A DNA stretch of 64,000 bases from Enterococcus columbae DSM 7374 = ATCC 51263 (GTDB taxonomy: Bacteria > Bacillota > Bacilli > Lactobacillales > Enterococcaceae), in the NCBI RefSeq assembly GCF_000406925.1, contig NZ_KE136349.1, forward strand, positions 196,446 to 260,445, in the 5' to 3' direction. Positions 33,327-42,713 of the stretch are shown here, piece after piece (within the stretch, counting starts at the first letter, position 1; the number at the start of each line of letters is the position of its first letter). Under the pieces are notes generated by a model. The model made no database searches and was not told the origin of the DNA. It was given only the letters and a program-made list of their open reading frames with translations. The position numbers and the translations under genes are program-made.

Positions 33327-34034
33327 TTATACACGACCTAATTCATTTACCGCCTTATCTAAGGTTTCATTTACTGTCTGTAACGCCTTTTGATTCGCTT
33401 CAAATTCACGAGAAGTCTGAATCATTTTGACCATTTCATCAGCTACGGAAACATTTGAGCCCTCTAAATAGCCCTGAACGACTGAGCCTTGGATTACTTG
33501 GCCTGGCTGATTACTGGTATAATAAGTATCTCCATTACTGATCAAAGCACTCTCATCTTGAAAATTGGTAATCAAAAAGTTAGGCTTCACATTATCCTGC
33601 ATGACAATCGGCTGATTATTCGCCCCTAAAACCTGATAGCCCTCTTGCGTTAATAGCTGATTTTGATCATTTTTAATGAAATTACCATTGCGCGTATAAG
33701 CAAGCTGACCATTATTCATCCGAATAGTAAAATATCCTTCGCCATTTAAAGCAAAGTCGGTTAAACGCTCGGTATTTTTTAAAGCCCCACGTTCAGCATT
33801 TAAATAGGCGCCCGCTAGCTCATTACCAAAAGTAAAACCGCCAATTTCATGACGTTGATCCATCTTGATGCCATCTTCATAGTTATGCAAAGGAACTTCT
33901 TCTAAAGTACGTTGAAATAAGCTTTTGGCTTTGTATCCTGTTGTATTGGTATTAGCGATATTACTGTTGCTATTTTCTTGTCTTTTTTGTAAAAGATGGA
34001 CACTTTTGTAGAGTGTATCTAGTGAACGAATCAT
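33327..34034 (-). CDS. flhO: Flagellar rod protein, FlgF/FlhO type
   Basis: A 235-residue rod-family protein: RQENSNSNIANTNTTGYKAK, ALNGEGYFTIRMNNGQLAYTRNG and VADEMVKMIQTSREFEANQKAL. It is slightly shorter than its sister gene product. It directly follows fliA, overlapping the fliA stop by 4 bases. The pair probably forms the distal rod that carries the hook. Confidence 0.87.
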   Translation of the reverse strand: MIRSLDTLYKSVHLLQKRQENSNSNIANTNTTGYKAKSLFQRTLEEVPLHNYEDGIKMDQRHEIGGFTFGNELAGAYLNAERGALKNTERLTDFALNGEGYFTIRMNNGQLAYTRNGNFIKNDQNQLLTQEGYQVLGANNQPIVMQDNVKPNFLITNFQDESALISNGDTYYTSNQPGQVIQGSVVQGYLEGSNVSVADEMVKMIQTSREFEANQKALQTVNETLDKAVNELGRV

Positions 34035-34741
34035 ATGAACTCCTCCTGAATTCTTTCCTTTAATTTACCAATAATTTTGCCGTGTAGCTGAGAAACTCGT
34101 GCAATGGAAATATCGAGTACTTCAGCAATCTCTCTAAGCGTTAACTCTTCACGATAATATAAGCTTAAAATTAATTGCTCTCTGTCGGATAAGCTGGCCA
34201 CATGCTTTTCTAAAATGGCCTGCTGTTCTTCTTGTAAAATAGCCTCTTCTGCATTCGTCATCGAATGATCTTGAATGGTATCTTGAACGGTCATCCCCTC
34301 TTGTTCATTAGAAAATAACGTATCCTCCAATGACACACTAGCTAAATAATGAATACTGTCGTAAATTTCCCCTAGCTGTTGTTCACTAATTTGCATAATA
34401 TTACAAATTTCCAAATCCGTTGCTTCGCGCTTTAATTCTTGTTCTAGCATAGCTTTGGCTTTATAAAAATCATTGACGGTTTTCATTTTATAGCGAGAAA
34501 TTTTGGCATTTTTACGCACTTCATCTAAAATCGCCCCTTTAATCCGAATCATCGCATAGCTTTCAAAGGGTACCTTTTTTTGTGGATCATATTTGTTTAG
34601 TGCATCCATTAAACCAATCACGCCAATATTGGTTAAATCGCCCCGATCATATTCCGCACTTTTAATTGAAATTCGATTGACGACGCGCTCAACTAAAGGT
34701 AAATATTTTAAAATTTCATTCTCCCTTGCAACCTCGTACAT
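34031..34741 (-). CDS. fliA: Flagellar sigma factor sigma-D (FliA/WhiG family)
   Basis: A 236-residue sigma-70 family protein of the sigma-28 group. Region 2 reads YLPLVERVVNRISIK, NIGVIGLMDALNKYDP and FESYAMIRIKGAILDEVRK; region 3 follows, and region 4 is LSDREQLILSLYYREELTLREIAEVLDIS with ARVSQLHGKI. It directs late flagellar and chemoreceptor genes and is held by FlgM (21170-21442). The start is the ATG ending at 34741 with GGGGGG 7 bases upstream. In Bacillus sigD also lies near the end of the operon. Confidence 0.95.
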   Translation of the reverse strand: MYEVARENEILKYLPLVERVVNRISIKSAEYDRGDLTNIGVIGLMDALNKYDPQKKVPFESYAMIRIKGAILDEVRKNAKISRYKMKTVNDFYKAKAMLEQELKREATDLEICNIMQISEQQLGEIYDSIHYLASVSLEDTLFSNEQEGMTVQDTIQDHSMTNAEEAILQEEQQAILEKHVASLSDREQLILSLYYREELTLREIAEVLDISIARVSQLHGKIIGKLKERIQEEFI

Positions 34742-34789
34742 AACAGAGCCCCCCATACTTTTCATGTAACTATTTTCCCCATATCTTTG

Positions 34790-36862
34790 TTAAAATTCTA
34801 TGTTGCCAACTGTTTCAATCATAATTTCATTTGGTACCTCATTAAGTGATAAAACGGCAATATCTGGAAAATTAAATGAAATAATCTTTCTAAATGCCAA
34901 GCGAATCTTCGGCGATGCCAAAATCACATGAGGTACTTGGTTAGCAAGCAATTGATGATGCTGCGTACCAATCGTTTCTAATAATTGATTGACCATATCC
35001 GGTTTTAGCACTGGGAATGAACCTGTAGCTGTTTTTTGAATACTTTGGGCAATCATATCTTCAATTTTTGGATGAATCACGATTACGTTTAAGCGATGTT
35101 CTTCATCCGCATATTTATTGGCAATCGTTCGTTTCAACGACTGACGAACATATTCCGTTAGCATCTCAGTATCCTTAGTTACTAAACCATAATCAGCTAA
35201 GGTTTCTAGAATGGTTGCCAAATCATTAATCGGTATTTTTTCATCCAATAAGTTTTGTAATACCTTTTGCACTTCACCTAAGCGCATAATATCTGGAATC
35301 AATTCATCAATGACCACATTATTTTGATCTTTAATGCCTTCTAGTAATTTCTTCACTTCTTGACGACCAAGTAATTCTGAAGCATGCGCATAGATTACTT
35401 CTTTAAGATGCGTGGCAATAACCGTTAATGGTTCAATCACTGTAAAGCCTTGTAGTTCGGCATTTTCTTTTTCAGCTTCATTAATCCACATCGCATCCAG
35501 ATGAAAGGCTGGCTCTTTCGTTGCAATTCCTCTAAATGGAATCGGCTCATCGTTTTGCGCAATCACCATTACCTGATTTGGATAAACCTCACCTTTACCC
35601 ACTTCATTGCCTCGAATTTTAATCGAATAGGTATTGGCCTCTAAATATAAATTATCGCGGATACGGACAGGACTCACTAAAATCCCTAATTCGTGGGCAC
35701 TTTGCTTACGAATCGCCACAATCCGACTCATCAAGCTATTGTCAATCGAGCTATCTACTAAAGGAATCAAGCCATAGCCGATTTCAATGGCAATGGGCTC
35801 TACTTGGAAGGAAGCAACAGAATCATCTTCTTCCTGCGCTTCTTTTTTACGTTGTAAGGCCAATTTGCGTTGCATTTCTTTTTCACGCTGAATTTCTTTT
35901 TCTGCTTGCTGCTTAATCATAAAGCTAGCACCGATTAAGCCTAAGCCAATCAAGACAAAGGGAATGAAAGGAAAACCAGGCACAAGGGCTAAGATAAATA
36001 AGATGACACTAACAATCCGAAATAGGTTAGGATTTCTTGTCGCATCTTGTAAGATATCTAAGCCAAAGGTACTATCGTTATCTGAACGAGTCACGATCAC
36101 CCCAGAGGCAATTGAGATTAACAGCGAAGGAATCGCACTAACTAAGCCATCACCAATAGACAATTTACCAAATTGTGATAAAGCTTCAGTAATACTTAAA
36201 CTACCATTGACTGAGAAAATAATTGCCCCACCGATTAAGTTAATCAGGGTAATTAACACCCCAGCAATCGCATCCCCTTTAACGAATTTGCTGGCCCCAT
36301 CCATTGAGCCATAAAAGTCCGCTTCCCGTTGCAAATCTTTACGACGAATACGGGCTTGTTCTTCGGTAATCAGTCCATTATTTAAGTCCGCATCAATACT
36401 CATTTGTTTTCCTGGCATCGCATCTAAGGTAAAACGAGCCGACACCTCTGAAACCCGACCAGCTCCCTTGGTAACTACGGCTAACTGGACAATCATAATG
36501 ATGATAAATAAAATAATACCGACAATATAGTTACTACCAGTTACCACGTTGGCAAAGGCATCAATTACATGTCCCCCATTTCCTTGAGACAAGATTAAAC
36601 GAGTAGAGGACAAATTCAAACTCAAGCGAAAAATCGTAGTAATCAATAAAACGGTTGGAAAGGTTGAGAATTCCAACACATTTTTGGTAAATAAGGTAAT
36701 TAAAAGAATATTAATAGCAATGGTTAAATTAACCACAATCAGTAAATCTAAAATCATTGGTGGCAAAGGAACAATAATTAAGCCAATGATTGCCACAATT
36801 AAAAAAGCAACCACTACGTCAGTTCGATTAATTCCACCTAATTTTTTTTCATTTGCTTCCAT
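34790..36862 (-). CDS. flhA: Flagellar export gate protein FlhA
   Basis: A 690-residue export gate protein with about eight N-terminal membrane segments (residues 15-310), the FHIPEP-type loop RFTLDAMPGKQMSIDADLNNG near residue 145, and a large cytoplasmic domain that docks chaperone-cargo complexes. FlhA forms a nonameric ring at the export gate. It lies 26 bases after flhB. In Bacillus flhF and flhG follow flhA; here the next gene is fliA. Confidence 0.96.
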   Translation of the reverse strand: MEANEKKLGGINRTDVVVAFLIVAIIGLIIVPLPPMILDLLIVVNLTIAINILLITLFTKNVLEFSTFPTVLLITTIFRLSLNLSSTRLILSQGNGGHVIDAFANVVTGSNYIVGIILFIIIMIVQLAVVTKGAGRVSEVSARFTLDAMPGKQMSIDADLNNGLITEEQARIRRKDLQREADFYGSMDGASKFVKGDAIAGVLITLINLIGGAIIFSVNGSLSITEALSQFGKLSIGDGLVSAIPSLLISIASGVIVTRSDNDSTFGLDILQDATRNPNLFRIVSVILFILALVPGFPFIPFVLIGLGLIGASFMIKQQAEKEIQREKEMQRKLALQRKKEAQEEDDSVASFQVEPIAIEIGYGLIPLVDSSIDNSLMSRIVAIRKQSAHELGILVSPVRIRDNLYLEANTYSIKIRGNEVGKGEVYPNQVMVIAQNDEPIPFRGIATKEPAFHLDAMWINEAEKENAELQGFTVIEPLTVIATHLKEVIYAHASELLGRQEVKKLLEGIKDQNNVVIDELIPDIMRLGEVQKVLQNLLDEKIPINDLATILETLADYGLVTKDTEMLTEYVRQSLKRTIANKYADEEHRLNVIVIHPKIEDMIAQSIQKTATGSFPVLKPDMVNQLLETIGTQHHQLLANQVPHVILASPKIRLAFRKIISFNFPDIAVLSLNEVPNEIMIETVGNIEF

Positions 36863-36888
36863 TGACCTAGATTCCTTTCTATCATTTT

Positions 36889-37956
36889 TTAAATCTTATA
36901 TTTCTTTTGTTCTTCTAATTGATAAACTAAGGCGATAATTTCAGCAATTGATTCATACATCTCAACAGGAATATACTCGCCTGGTTCGACTAACGGATAT
37001 AAGGCACGGGCGACGGGTTTATTTTCGATCATCGTGACCCCATGCTCTTTGGCTTCAGCCTTAATCTTTTGCGCTAATTCATCTTGTCCCTTCGCTAAAA
37101 CTAAAGGAACTTCATCTTTATCTGGATCATATCGTAAGGCGATTGCATAATGCGTTGGGTTAGTAATCACCACGGTTGCCTCTTTGACCTTTTTAATAGC
37201 ATTTAATAAGATTTCACGATGCTTAGCCCGCCGTTGTCCTTTAATTTTGGGATCGCCCTCAGCCTGCTTAGCTTCTTCCTTAACCTCTTCTTTTGTCATG
37301 CGCAAGCTCTGCGTATGCTTATAGCGTTGGTATAAATAATCGCCAATTCCCACTACAATCAAGAAAATGGACACTTGCAAAGCCCAATCATGAACAAAAC
37401 GCAAGCAAAACTCCAACGTTTTTATGGTGCCAATTTCACTACTATTCAGCAAAGTAGGTAAATAAATCTGCAGCTTGCTATAGCCTAAATACACGATAAC
37501 GATTAATTTAACTAAACTCTTTGCCAGATTAACCAAGCTCTGTAGCCCAAACATATTTTTAAAACCATTGATTGGATTAAGCTTTGAAAACTTAGGCTGT
37601 AAAACCTTACTGGTGAATAGTACACCGACCTGTAAAAAGTTGCCCACAATCCCTAAAAGTAAACTCACACCTAAAAACGGTAGAATGATTAAAAAGAAGA
37701 ATAAAATACTTTGTGGCAATAAACGTGCCAAGCCATGAATCTTGGTATCAACTAAATACAGTTGCTCAAAATAAGCAGTCATATAAGGAATCAATTGCCG
37801 TAAAACCGATTGCCATAATGGAAGCAGCAGTGTGGCAAAAGCAAATAAAGAAATGGCCGTAACCAAATCCGGACTCTTAGGAATATTTCCATCCTGTCTG
37901 GCATCACTGAGGCGCTTGCCGGTGGGTTGTTCGGTTTTTCCATCTTTATCAGCCAT
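36889..37956 (-). CDS. flhB: Flagellar export switch protein FlhB
   Basis: A 355-residue protein with a GKTEQPTGKRLSDARQDG start, four membrane segments, and a cytoplasmic domain with the self-cleavage site NPTH (VVITNPTHYAIALRYD, about residue 265). Cleavage after Asn switches export from rod/hook to filament substrates, together with FliK. The start is the ATG ending at 37956 (GAGG 8 bases upstream); the GTG three codons earlier is less likely. Confidence 0.95.
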   Translation of the reverse strand: MADKDGKTEQPTGKRLSDARQDGNIPKSPDLVTAISLFAFATLLLPLWQSVLRQLIPYMTAYFEQLYLVDTKIHGLARLLPQSILFFFLIILPFLGVSLLLGIVGNFLQVGVLFTSKVLQPKFSKLNPINGFKNMFGLQSLVNLAKSLVKLIVIVYLGYSKLQIYLPTLLNSSEIGTIKTLEFCLRFVHDWALQVSIFLIVVGIGDYLYQRYKHTQSLRMTKEEVKEEAKQAEGDPKIKGQRRAKHREILLNAIKKVKEATVVITNPTHYAIALRYDPDKDEVPLVLAKGQDELAQKIKAEAKEHGVTMIENKPVARALYPLVEPGEYIPVEMYESIAEIIALVYQLEEQKKYKI

Positions 37957-37969
37957 TTTCCTCACCTCT

Positions 37970-38728
37970 CTAGTTCAACGATTTTAAGAACGGCTCCATA
38001 TAATTAACAATATTAGGTAATTCTTTCATTAAAAAACTGGCAATATTGGGGATTAAGTAAATCATCAAAATAAAAGCAACAAACGATTTGATCGATAAAC
38101 CTAAAATTAACACATTAATTTGAGGAATCACTCGTGAGATGACCCCAGTCACAATATCAATCAATAAAGCTGAAAGTAGCAAAGGCATCGCTAAATTAAA
38201 CCCCATGGCAATCGTCAGCGAGACCAGATGCACCACCCCATCCACACTCGCTCCCCCCATATTCCCACTAGCTAAGCCAACTAATGAAAACGAATGGATA
38301 AATCCCTTAATCATCACTAGATGCAGATTCGTCACAAACATTAAAGCGGTCGCCATCCAATAATACATCCGACCAAATGGTGAAGTTAAGAGCTGAAATT
38401 CAGGGTCATAAGCTTGCGCCATTGAAAAACCAATCTGAAAATCAATAATATGCCCAGCAATTTCAATACCGTAAAAGACTAATTGGCATAGATAACCTAA
38501 CGCCAAGCCTAAGAGCGTTTCTTTGAGGGCAAGTAACCCTAAAATAAACAAGCTAACTGCTGATGAAATTGGCGAAACAAAAGGATAAATGCCTACCGTT
38601 ATTCCAGCTGCAACAACAATTCGCGCCATCATTGGAAAACCCTTTTGTGAAAAAAAGGGAGCGATTGCTAAAAAAGATAACACGCGAATGAAAATAAGCA
38701 ACACCGACTGTACAATTACATTACTCAT
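37970..38728 (-). CDS. fliR: Flagellar export gate protein FliR
   Basis: A 252-residue membrane protein with about six hydrophobic segments and the family segments SQKGFPMMARIVVAAGI, AGHIIDFQIGFSMAQAYDP and LGLSIKSFVAFILM. With FliP and FliQ it forms the export channel. It starts 2 bases after fliQ and ends 13 bases before flhB. Confidence 0.94.
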   Translation of the reverse strand: MSNVIVQSVLLIFIRVLSFLAIAPFFSQKGFPMMARIVVAAGITVGIYPFVSPISSAVSLFILGLLALKETLLGLALGYLCQLVFYGIEIAGHIIDFQIGFSMAQAYDPEFQLLTSPFGRMYYWMATALMFVTNLHLVMIKGFIHSFSLVGLASGNMGGASVDGVVHLVSLTIAMGFNLAMPLLLSALLIDIVTGVISRVIPQINVLILGLSIKSFVAFILMIYLIPNIASFLMKELPNIVNYMEPFLKSLN

Positions 38729-38730
38729 CG

Positions 38731-38994
38731 CTATAACCCAGCAATCATTTTAAAAATACTTTTGGTGAAATTTAGCAAAATATTGATCATAAAGTTGCCA
38801 CCCAAAATTAAGGTAAGGAAAATAGCCACTAACTTCGGTACAAAGGTTAACGTTGGCTCTTGAATTTGCGTTGTCGCTTGAAAAATACTAATCACTAGCC
38901 CAATCGCCATCGAAATAACCAATGCCGGACCAGCAACTAGCAAGATACGAATAAATGATTCGCGCATCACATCTAGTACCATTTGTACATTCAT
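38731..38994 (-). CDS. fliQ: Flagellar export gate protein FliQ
   Basis: An 87-residue protein with two membrane hairpins: VMRESFIRILLVAGPALVIS and FQATTQIQEPTLTFVPKLVA, then FLTLILGGNFMINILLNF. These match the small FliQ subunit of the export channel. It lies between fliP and fliR. Confidence 0.94.
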   Translation of the reverse strand: MNVQMVLDVMRESFIRILLVAGPALVISMAIGLVISIFQATTQIQEPTLTFVPKLVAIFLTLILGGNFMINILLNFTKSIFKMIAGL

Positions 38995-39012
38995 TAAAAA
39001 TTCCCTCCTTAA

Positions 39013-39780
39013 TTATTGAAAGCTTCTAACTAGCGATTCTACGACTAAATACCAACCATCAACTAAGACAAACAGTAACAATTTAAATGGCAGGGCAATC
39101 ATCATCGGCGAAATCATCATCATCCCCATCGACATCAGAATACTTGCTACCACCATGTCAATGATTAAAAATGGAATGAAGATTAAAAAGCCCATACTAA
39201 AAGCCGTACGCAATTCACTGATAATAAACGCTGGTGTCATGATTGTCATTGGAATATCCTTATAAGATTTGTAATTATTTTCTTCCTTGGATAGATCTAC
39301 AAATAGCTGTAAATCCTTTTCCTTGGTTTGCTTAAACATAAATTCCTTCATTCGATCTTCTGAACGTTCAAAGGCTTGAGCTTGCGTAATTTGATTTTCT
39401 TGATAAGGTTTAATCGCTTGATCATAAATATCCGTATACACCGGCTTCATGACAAAAAATGTTAAAAACAAGGCTAGACCAATAATCACTTGATTCGGTG
39501 GCACTTGCTGAGTTCCTAAGGCATTTCTGGTAAAAGACAAGACCATGACGATTCTAGTAAAAGAAGTCGTCATAATCATCAAAATAGGCACCACCGAAAG
39601 TAAGGTTAATAAAACAAAGGTATTGACCGTTTGATTATCATTTCCCGTATTTAACAAGCCATTTACCGTCGATTGAATTTCTTGGGTATCTACAGCAAAC
39701 ACCTGATTAGTAAAGCCAAAGAAAAGAATCACTGAAAATGCAATAAATAAAAATCGCTTAAGGTTTCTTTTGCTTGTCAT
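39013..39780 (-). CDS. fliP: Flagellar export gate protein FliP
   Basis: A 255-residue membrane protein with a cleavable-type signal sequence (KRNLKRFLFIAFSVILFFGF). The FliP core follows: TSFTRIVMVLSFTRNALGTQQ, then PPNQVIIGLALFLTFFVM and AFIISELRTAFSMGFLIFIP. Five copies with FliQ and FliR form the channel. It overlaps the fliO-like gene by 23 bases. Confidence 0.95.
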   Translation of the reverse strand: MTSKRNLKRFLFIAFSVILFFGFTNQVFAVDTQEIQSTVNGLLNTGNDNQTVNTFVLLTLLSVVPILMIMTTSFTRIVMVLSFTRNALGTQQVPPNQVIIGLALFLTFFVMKPVYTDIYDQAIKPYQENQITQAQAFERSEDRMKEFMFKQTKEKDLQLFVDLSKEENNYKSYKDIPMTIMTPAFIISELRTAFSMGFLIFIPFLIIDMVVASILMSMGMMMISPMMIALPFKLLLFVLVDGWYLVVESLVRSFQ

Positions 39781-40147
39781 TTTCTTGGCTTCCTTTCTTT
39801 TCTAATAATTGTTGAACTTCTTTTTTTAATATTTTAGAAAAATCAGCAGGTGTTTTTTGCTGTTGTTTTAGCAATTGCTGATGCTGCTTTAATTGTAAAA
39901 CTTCTTCTGCAGATAACTCTTTAATAATTTGGTTTTGTTGTTCGGAAATACTCATCACATAGTATTTTTCAAACATTTTGACAATCGCTATCGAAGAGGT
40001 TTTACTCACAGATATTCTTTGCATGACTTGTAAAATCTCATTTTCTGGATTGATTTGTTTATTTAAAAATTTTAAGCTTTGGCTAATCAAATATAAAATA
40101 ATCAATAAGAAAATGACCATCTTAATAATTGGTACGACCAGATCCAT
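39758..40147 (-). CDS. fliO: FliO-like flagellar assembly protein
   Basis: A 129-residue protein with one N-terminal membrane segment (VVPIIKMVIFLLIILYLISQ) and a basic/glutamine-rich cytoplasmic tail. The segment KTSSIAIVKMFEKYYVMSIS matches the small beta domain of FliO/FliZ. FliO helps FliP fold into the gate. Its place before fliP supports the call. It overlaps fliP. Confidence 0.85.
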   Translation of the reverse strand: MDLVVPIIKMVIFLLIILYLISQSLKFLNKQINPENEILQVMQRISVSKTSSIAIVKMFEKYYVMSISEQQNQIIKELSAEEVLQLKQHQQLLKQQQKTPADFSKILKKEVQQLLEKKGSQENDKQKKP

Positions 40148-40172
40148 GAGTAAGCCTCCTTATACTCCTAAA

Positions 40173-40679
40173 TTATTGAATCACAAAATCTGTTACATAA
40201 ACCTGTCTGACAATATCCTTGCCATAGTTATGATTAATCGCTAATTTTAATTCTTCTTTTAGCTTCGTGACAGAATCCACTGAACCCAAAATATCATCTG
40301 CTTTCTTTTGACGAAGCAGGTTTACTACGGCATCTCTGACTACAGCCACATTCGTAGTCACTTCCTCACTAGTCTTCTTATCATCAACTAATAATGAAAT
40401 CGTAATTTTCATATACTGTTGCTCGCCACTTTTCCCTTTAGCGAGATTCACTAAAAATTCATTTAAGGCTACAATTTGTTGTCCTTCTTCAATTGTGCTA
40501 CTTTGCTTTTGGGCGGCGACTTCTTTTTCAGGATTGATAAACTTATTCATGATAATTGAACCCGCAACACTACCTACAACTGCCAAAACTAACATGATAG
40601 GCAGTAACAACAAGGGATTGAAATTGCCTTTTTCCTTGGGCGCTTTTTCCTTTTTGGCTTTTTTTTCTTTCTTTTCCAT
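40173..40679 (-). CDS. fliL: Flagellar basal body-associated protein FliL
   Basis: A 168-residue protein: a very lysine-rich N-terminus, one membrane segment (about 27-50: PLLLLPIMLVLAVVGSVAGS) and an outside FliL domain (NEFLVNLAKGKSGEQQYMKI, VRDAVVNLLRQKKADDI, VYVTDFVIQ). It surrounds the stator and supports motor function. The ATG ending at 40679 lies one base after the flbD stop; a GTG four codons earlier is possible. Confidence 0.92.
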   Translation of the reverse strand: MEKKEKKAKKEKAPKEKGNFNPLLLLPIMLVLAVVGSVAGSIIMNKFINPEKEVAAQKQSSTIEEGQQIVALNEFLVNLAKGKSGEQQYMKITISLLVDDKKTSEEVTTNVAVVRDAVVNLLRQKKADDILGSVDSVTKLKEELKLAINHNYGKDIVRQVYVTDFVIQ

Positions 40680-40680
40680 T

Positions 40681-40902
40681 TTATTCCACACAATCCTTAT
40701 TTATTAATTCTTCCACTGGTTGATGGTAGGTTTGCCTACGATAATGAATAATTCGTTGAACCACGGTAAAAGCTTCTTCTTTTACCACCAGGCTTTTACC
40801 ATCAACCAAGGTTATGGTTGTATCCGGAACTTCCTCCATTCGATAGATTAAATCCGGATTCAGATAAAAGATTTTTCCAGTAATCCCTGTTAATTTAATC
40901 AT
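40681..40902 (-). CDS. flbD: FlbD family flagellar protein
   Basis: A 73-residue FlbD/SwrD-type protein: MIKLTGITGKIFYLNPDLIY, then EEVPDTTITLVDGKSLVVKE. In Bacillus the equivalent, SwrD, raises motor torque. It lies between flgE and fliL, the conserved place of this family. Confidence 0.92.
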   Translation of the reverse strand: MIKLTGITGKIFYLNPDLIYRMEEVPDTTITLVDGKSLVVKEEAFTVVQRIIHYRRQTYHQPVEELINKDCVE

Positions 40903-40919
40903 ACTTCAGTCCTCTTAAA

Positions 40920-41819
40920 TTAACGTTTTAAATTGATTAATTCTTGTAGCATTTCATCAGAGGTGGTAATACTACGTGAGTTCGCTTGATAAGCACGATT
41001 GGCAATAATCATATCTGTAAATTCAGTTGCCAAGTCCACGTTTGACATTTCTAAAAAGCCAGCATTTAATTGACCGGTACCACGATCACCGATATTGGTA
41101 ACCATCACATCACCAGAGTTATTGGTTGGAATATAGTTATTCCCCCCAACTTTTTCTAGACCTTCAGGGTTGTTAAAAGCAGCTACCTTTAATTTACCCA
41201 TTACATAGACTTTGTTTCCATATTTAGCTGTGATTAAACCATTTTGGTCAATGGTCATCGCACTATATAGCGCCGTTTCGTCACCAGGTAAGCTAGCTGG
41301 AATATTGACTGGTTTTAAACCTTCTAAGTTATCTACTGTAAAAGCTTGTTCGGCATCAAAATCATCTGTAAATTCTACTGGTGTATCTAACGTATCAGCC
41401 AGTAGCTTCATTCCGTTACTATTGACCACATTGCCATCACTATCACGAACAAATGCACCATCACGGGTATAATAAACGGTCGCATTCGCATCATTTCCTG
41501 CACCACGAACCATAAAATATCCTGGACCAGATAAATAAAAGTCCATGCTGCGGCCAGTTGTTTGTGGGGCACCGACTGCCATATTGACATCAATCGCCCC
41601 TGTTTGTACCCCTAAACCAATTTGGCGGGCATTGGTTCCCCCTAGGCCGTTTCCTGGAGCAGCCGCTTTGGCAGTTGTTTGGCTCATTACATCTTGAAAT
41701 AATACTCGGCTAGATTTGAAGCCGGTTGTATTTACATTTGCAATATTATTGGCAACTACGTCCATCTTATTTTGTAAATTTTTCATTCCACTTACGCCTG
41801 AATAAAGTGATCTTAACAT
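40920..41819 (-). CDS. flgE: Flagellar hook protein FlgE
   Basis: A 299-residue hook protein, short for the family but complete: N-terminal LRSLYSGVSGMKNLQNKMDV and VANNIANVNTTGFK, mid-domain GYFMVRGAGNDANATVYYTR, and C-terminal TEFTDMIIANRAYQANSRSI with LINLKR. A longer frame is possible, but AGAGG lies 8 bases before the ATG ending at 41819 and the rod/hook family starts there. It is downstream of flgD and of the TIGR02530-type gene. Confidence 0.94.
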   Translation of the reverse strand: MLRSLYSGVSGMKNLQNKMDVVANNIANVNTTGFKSSRVLFQDVMSQTTAKAAAPGNGLGGTNARQIGLGVQTGAIDVNMAVGAPQTTGRSMDFYLSGPGYFMVRGAGNDANATVYYTRDGAFVRDSDGNVVNSNGMKLLADTLDTPVEFTDDFDAEQAFTVDNLEGLKPVNIPASLPGDETALYSAMTIDQNGLITAKYGNKVYVMGKLKVAAFNNPEGLEKVGGNNYIPTNNSGDVMVTNIGDRGTGQLNAGFLEMSNVDLATEFTDMIIANRAYQANSRSITTSDEMLQELINLKR

Positions 41820-41900
41820 TTGCTCTACCTCTTTTTTCTGTTTAATTTTACGATTTTTCTCAGTCATTCAAAAAATCAAGGCCTCTTTTTAAGTCCAGCC

Positions 41901-42275
41901 TTATTGAATAAATTTAGCACTATCAATATTGGTCACGGTATGTAACTCTGCCATCGAAAGTGCGGTGATCACTGTTCGATTGGGAATATTGGTAATGAAA
42001 CCTAAATCTTTGTAAACCAGTAAGGAATCCTTACTACCTTTTTGCGCTAACTCCAAAACAGCACTATCCAATTGCCGATAATCCTCAGCATCTAACTGGA
42101 TTGCTCGCTGAGATAATCTTTTTTGCGCATGATTAGAAAGCTTGAGTTGCGCTTGTTCTAATTGAACCAAGCTTTTAAATTGCTCGGATTGTTTGTCTAG
42201 CTTTTTAGTTGAATAATCAGTTGAATAATCATCAATCGAATATTTCATTGAAGGAGCGACTCGACTACTTTCCAT
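41901..42275 (-). CDS. TIGR02530-type flagellar operon protein
   Basis: A 124-residue protein of the small family found between flgD and flgE in many Firmicutes. The core is FKSLVQLEQAQLKLSNHAQK followed by RLSQRAIQLDAEDYRQLDSA, and the end has LVYKDLGFITNIPNRTVITA. Its exact function is not known; it is thought to act in hook assembly. Its ATG overlaps the flgD stop (TGATG). Confidence 0.85.
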   Translation of the reverse strand: MESSRVAPSMKYSIDDYSTDYSTKKLDKQSEQFKSLVQLEQAQLKLSNHAQKRLSQRAIQLDAEDYRQLDSAVLELAQKGSKDSLLVYKDLGFITNIPNRTVITALSMAELHTVTNIDSAKFIQ

Positions 42276-42700
42276 CACACACTCACTTCCGTAATATTGG
42301 CACTTGCGTAGTCTTGATGATCAATTGTAACCATTGGCACTCCGTTTAAAATTTTGACTTTCTCAATTTTTCCTTTGACTTCTTTACCGTCTTGATTTAA
42401 CGTTACTTCTTTACCGATTAGACTAAAAGCTTGCTGCTGTTGCTGTAATTTTACTGAGTTTTCTAAGCTTTTTCCTAGGCTTTGTAGCTGTTGTAAAGAA
42501 GTAAATTCAACAAATTGACTAATATAATCTGTTCCTTGATTGCCTCCTGATGACTCGCTACCACCAATTGCAGGATTACTCATTGAAGCCGCTAAAATCT
42601 TCAAAAAATCATCCATGGAAATCTCTGATGGATCACTTTTAGTCGTTGGTGCCGGGGTAGTCAAGGTTGACTGGATATTTTGAATATCATTAATTGGCAT
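42275..42700 (-). CDS. flgD: Hook-capping protein FlgD
   Basis: A 141-residue FlgD, short form. The conserved N-terminal segment (MDDFLKILAASMSNPA, then YISQFVEFTSLQQLQSLGK) is clear; the C-terminal part (LIGKEVTLNQDGKEVKGKIE) is the small TUDOR-like half. It forms the cap on which hook subunits assemble. It lies 13 bases after fliK. Confidence 0.92.
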   Translation of the reverse strand: MPINDIQNIQSTLTTPAPTTKSDPSEISMDDFLKILAASMSNPAIGGSESSGGNQGTDYISQFVEFTSLQQLQSLGKSLENSVKLQQQQQAFSLIGKEVTLNQDGKEVKGKIEKVKILNGVPMVTIDHQDYASANITEVSV

Positions 42701-42713
42701 ATTATCACTTCCT

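Noticed and set aside
41901-42275. The small protein between flgE and flgD as a possible new gene.
   Set aside because: It matches the known TIGR02530 flagellar operon family in size, place and core motif.
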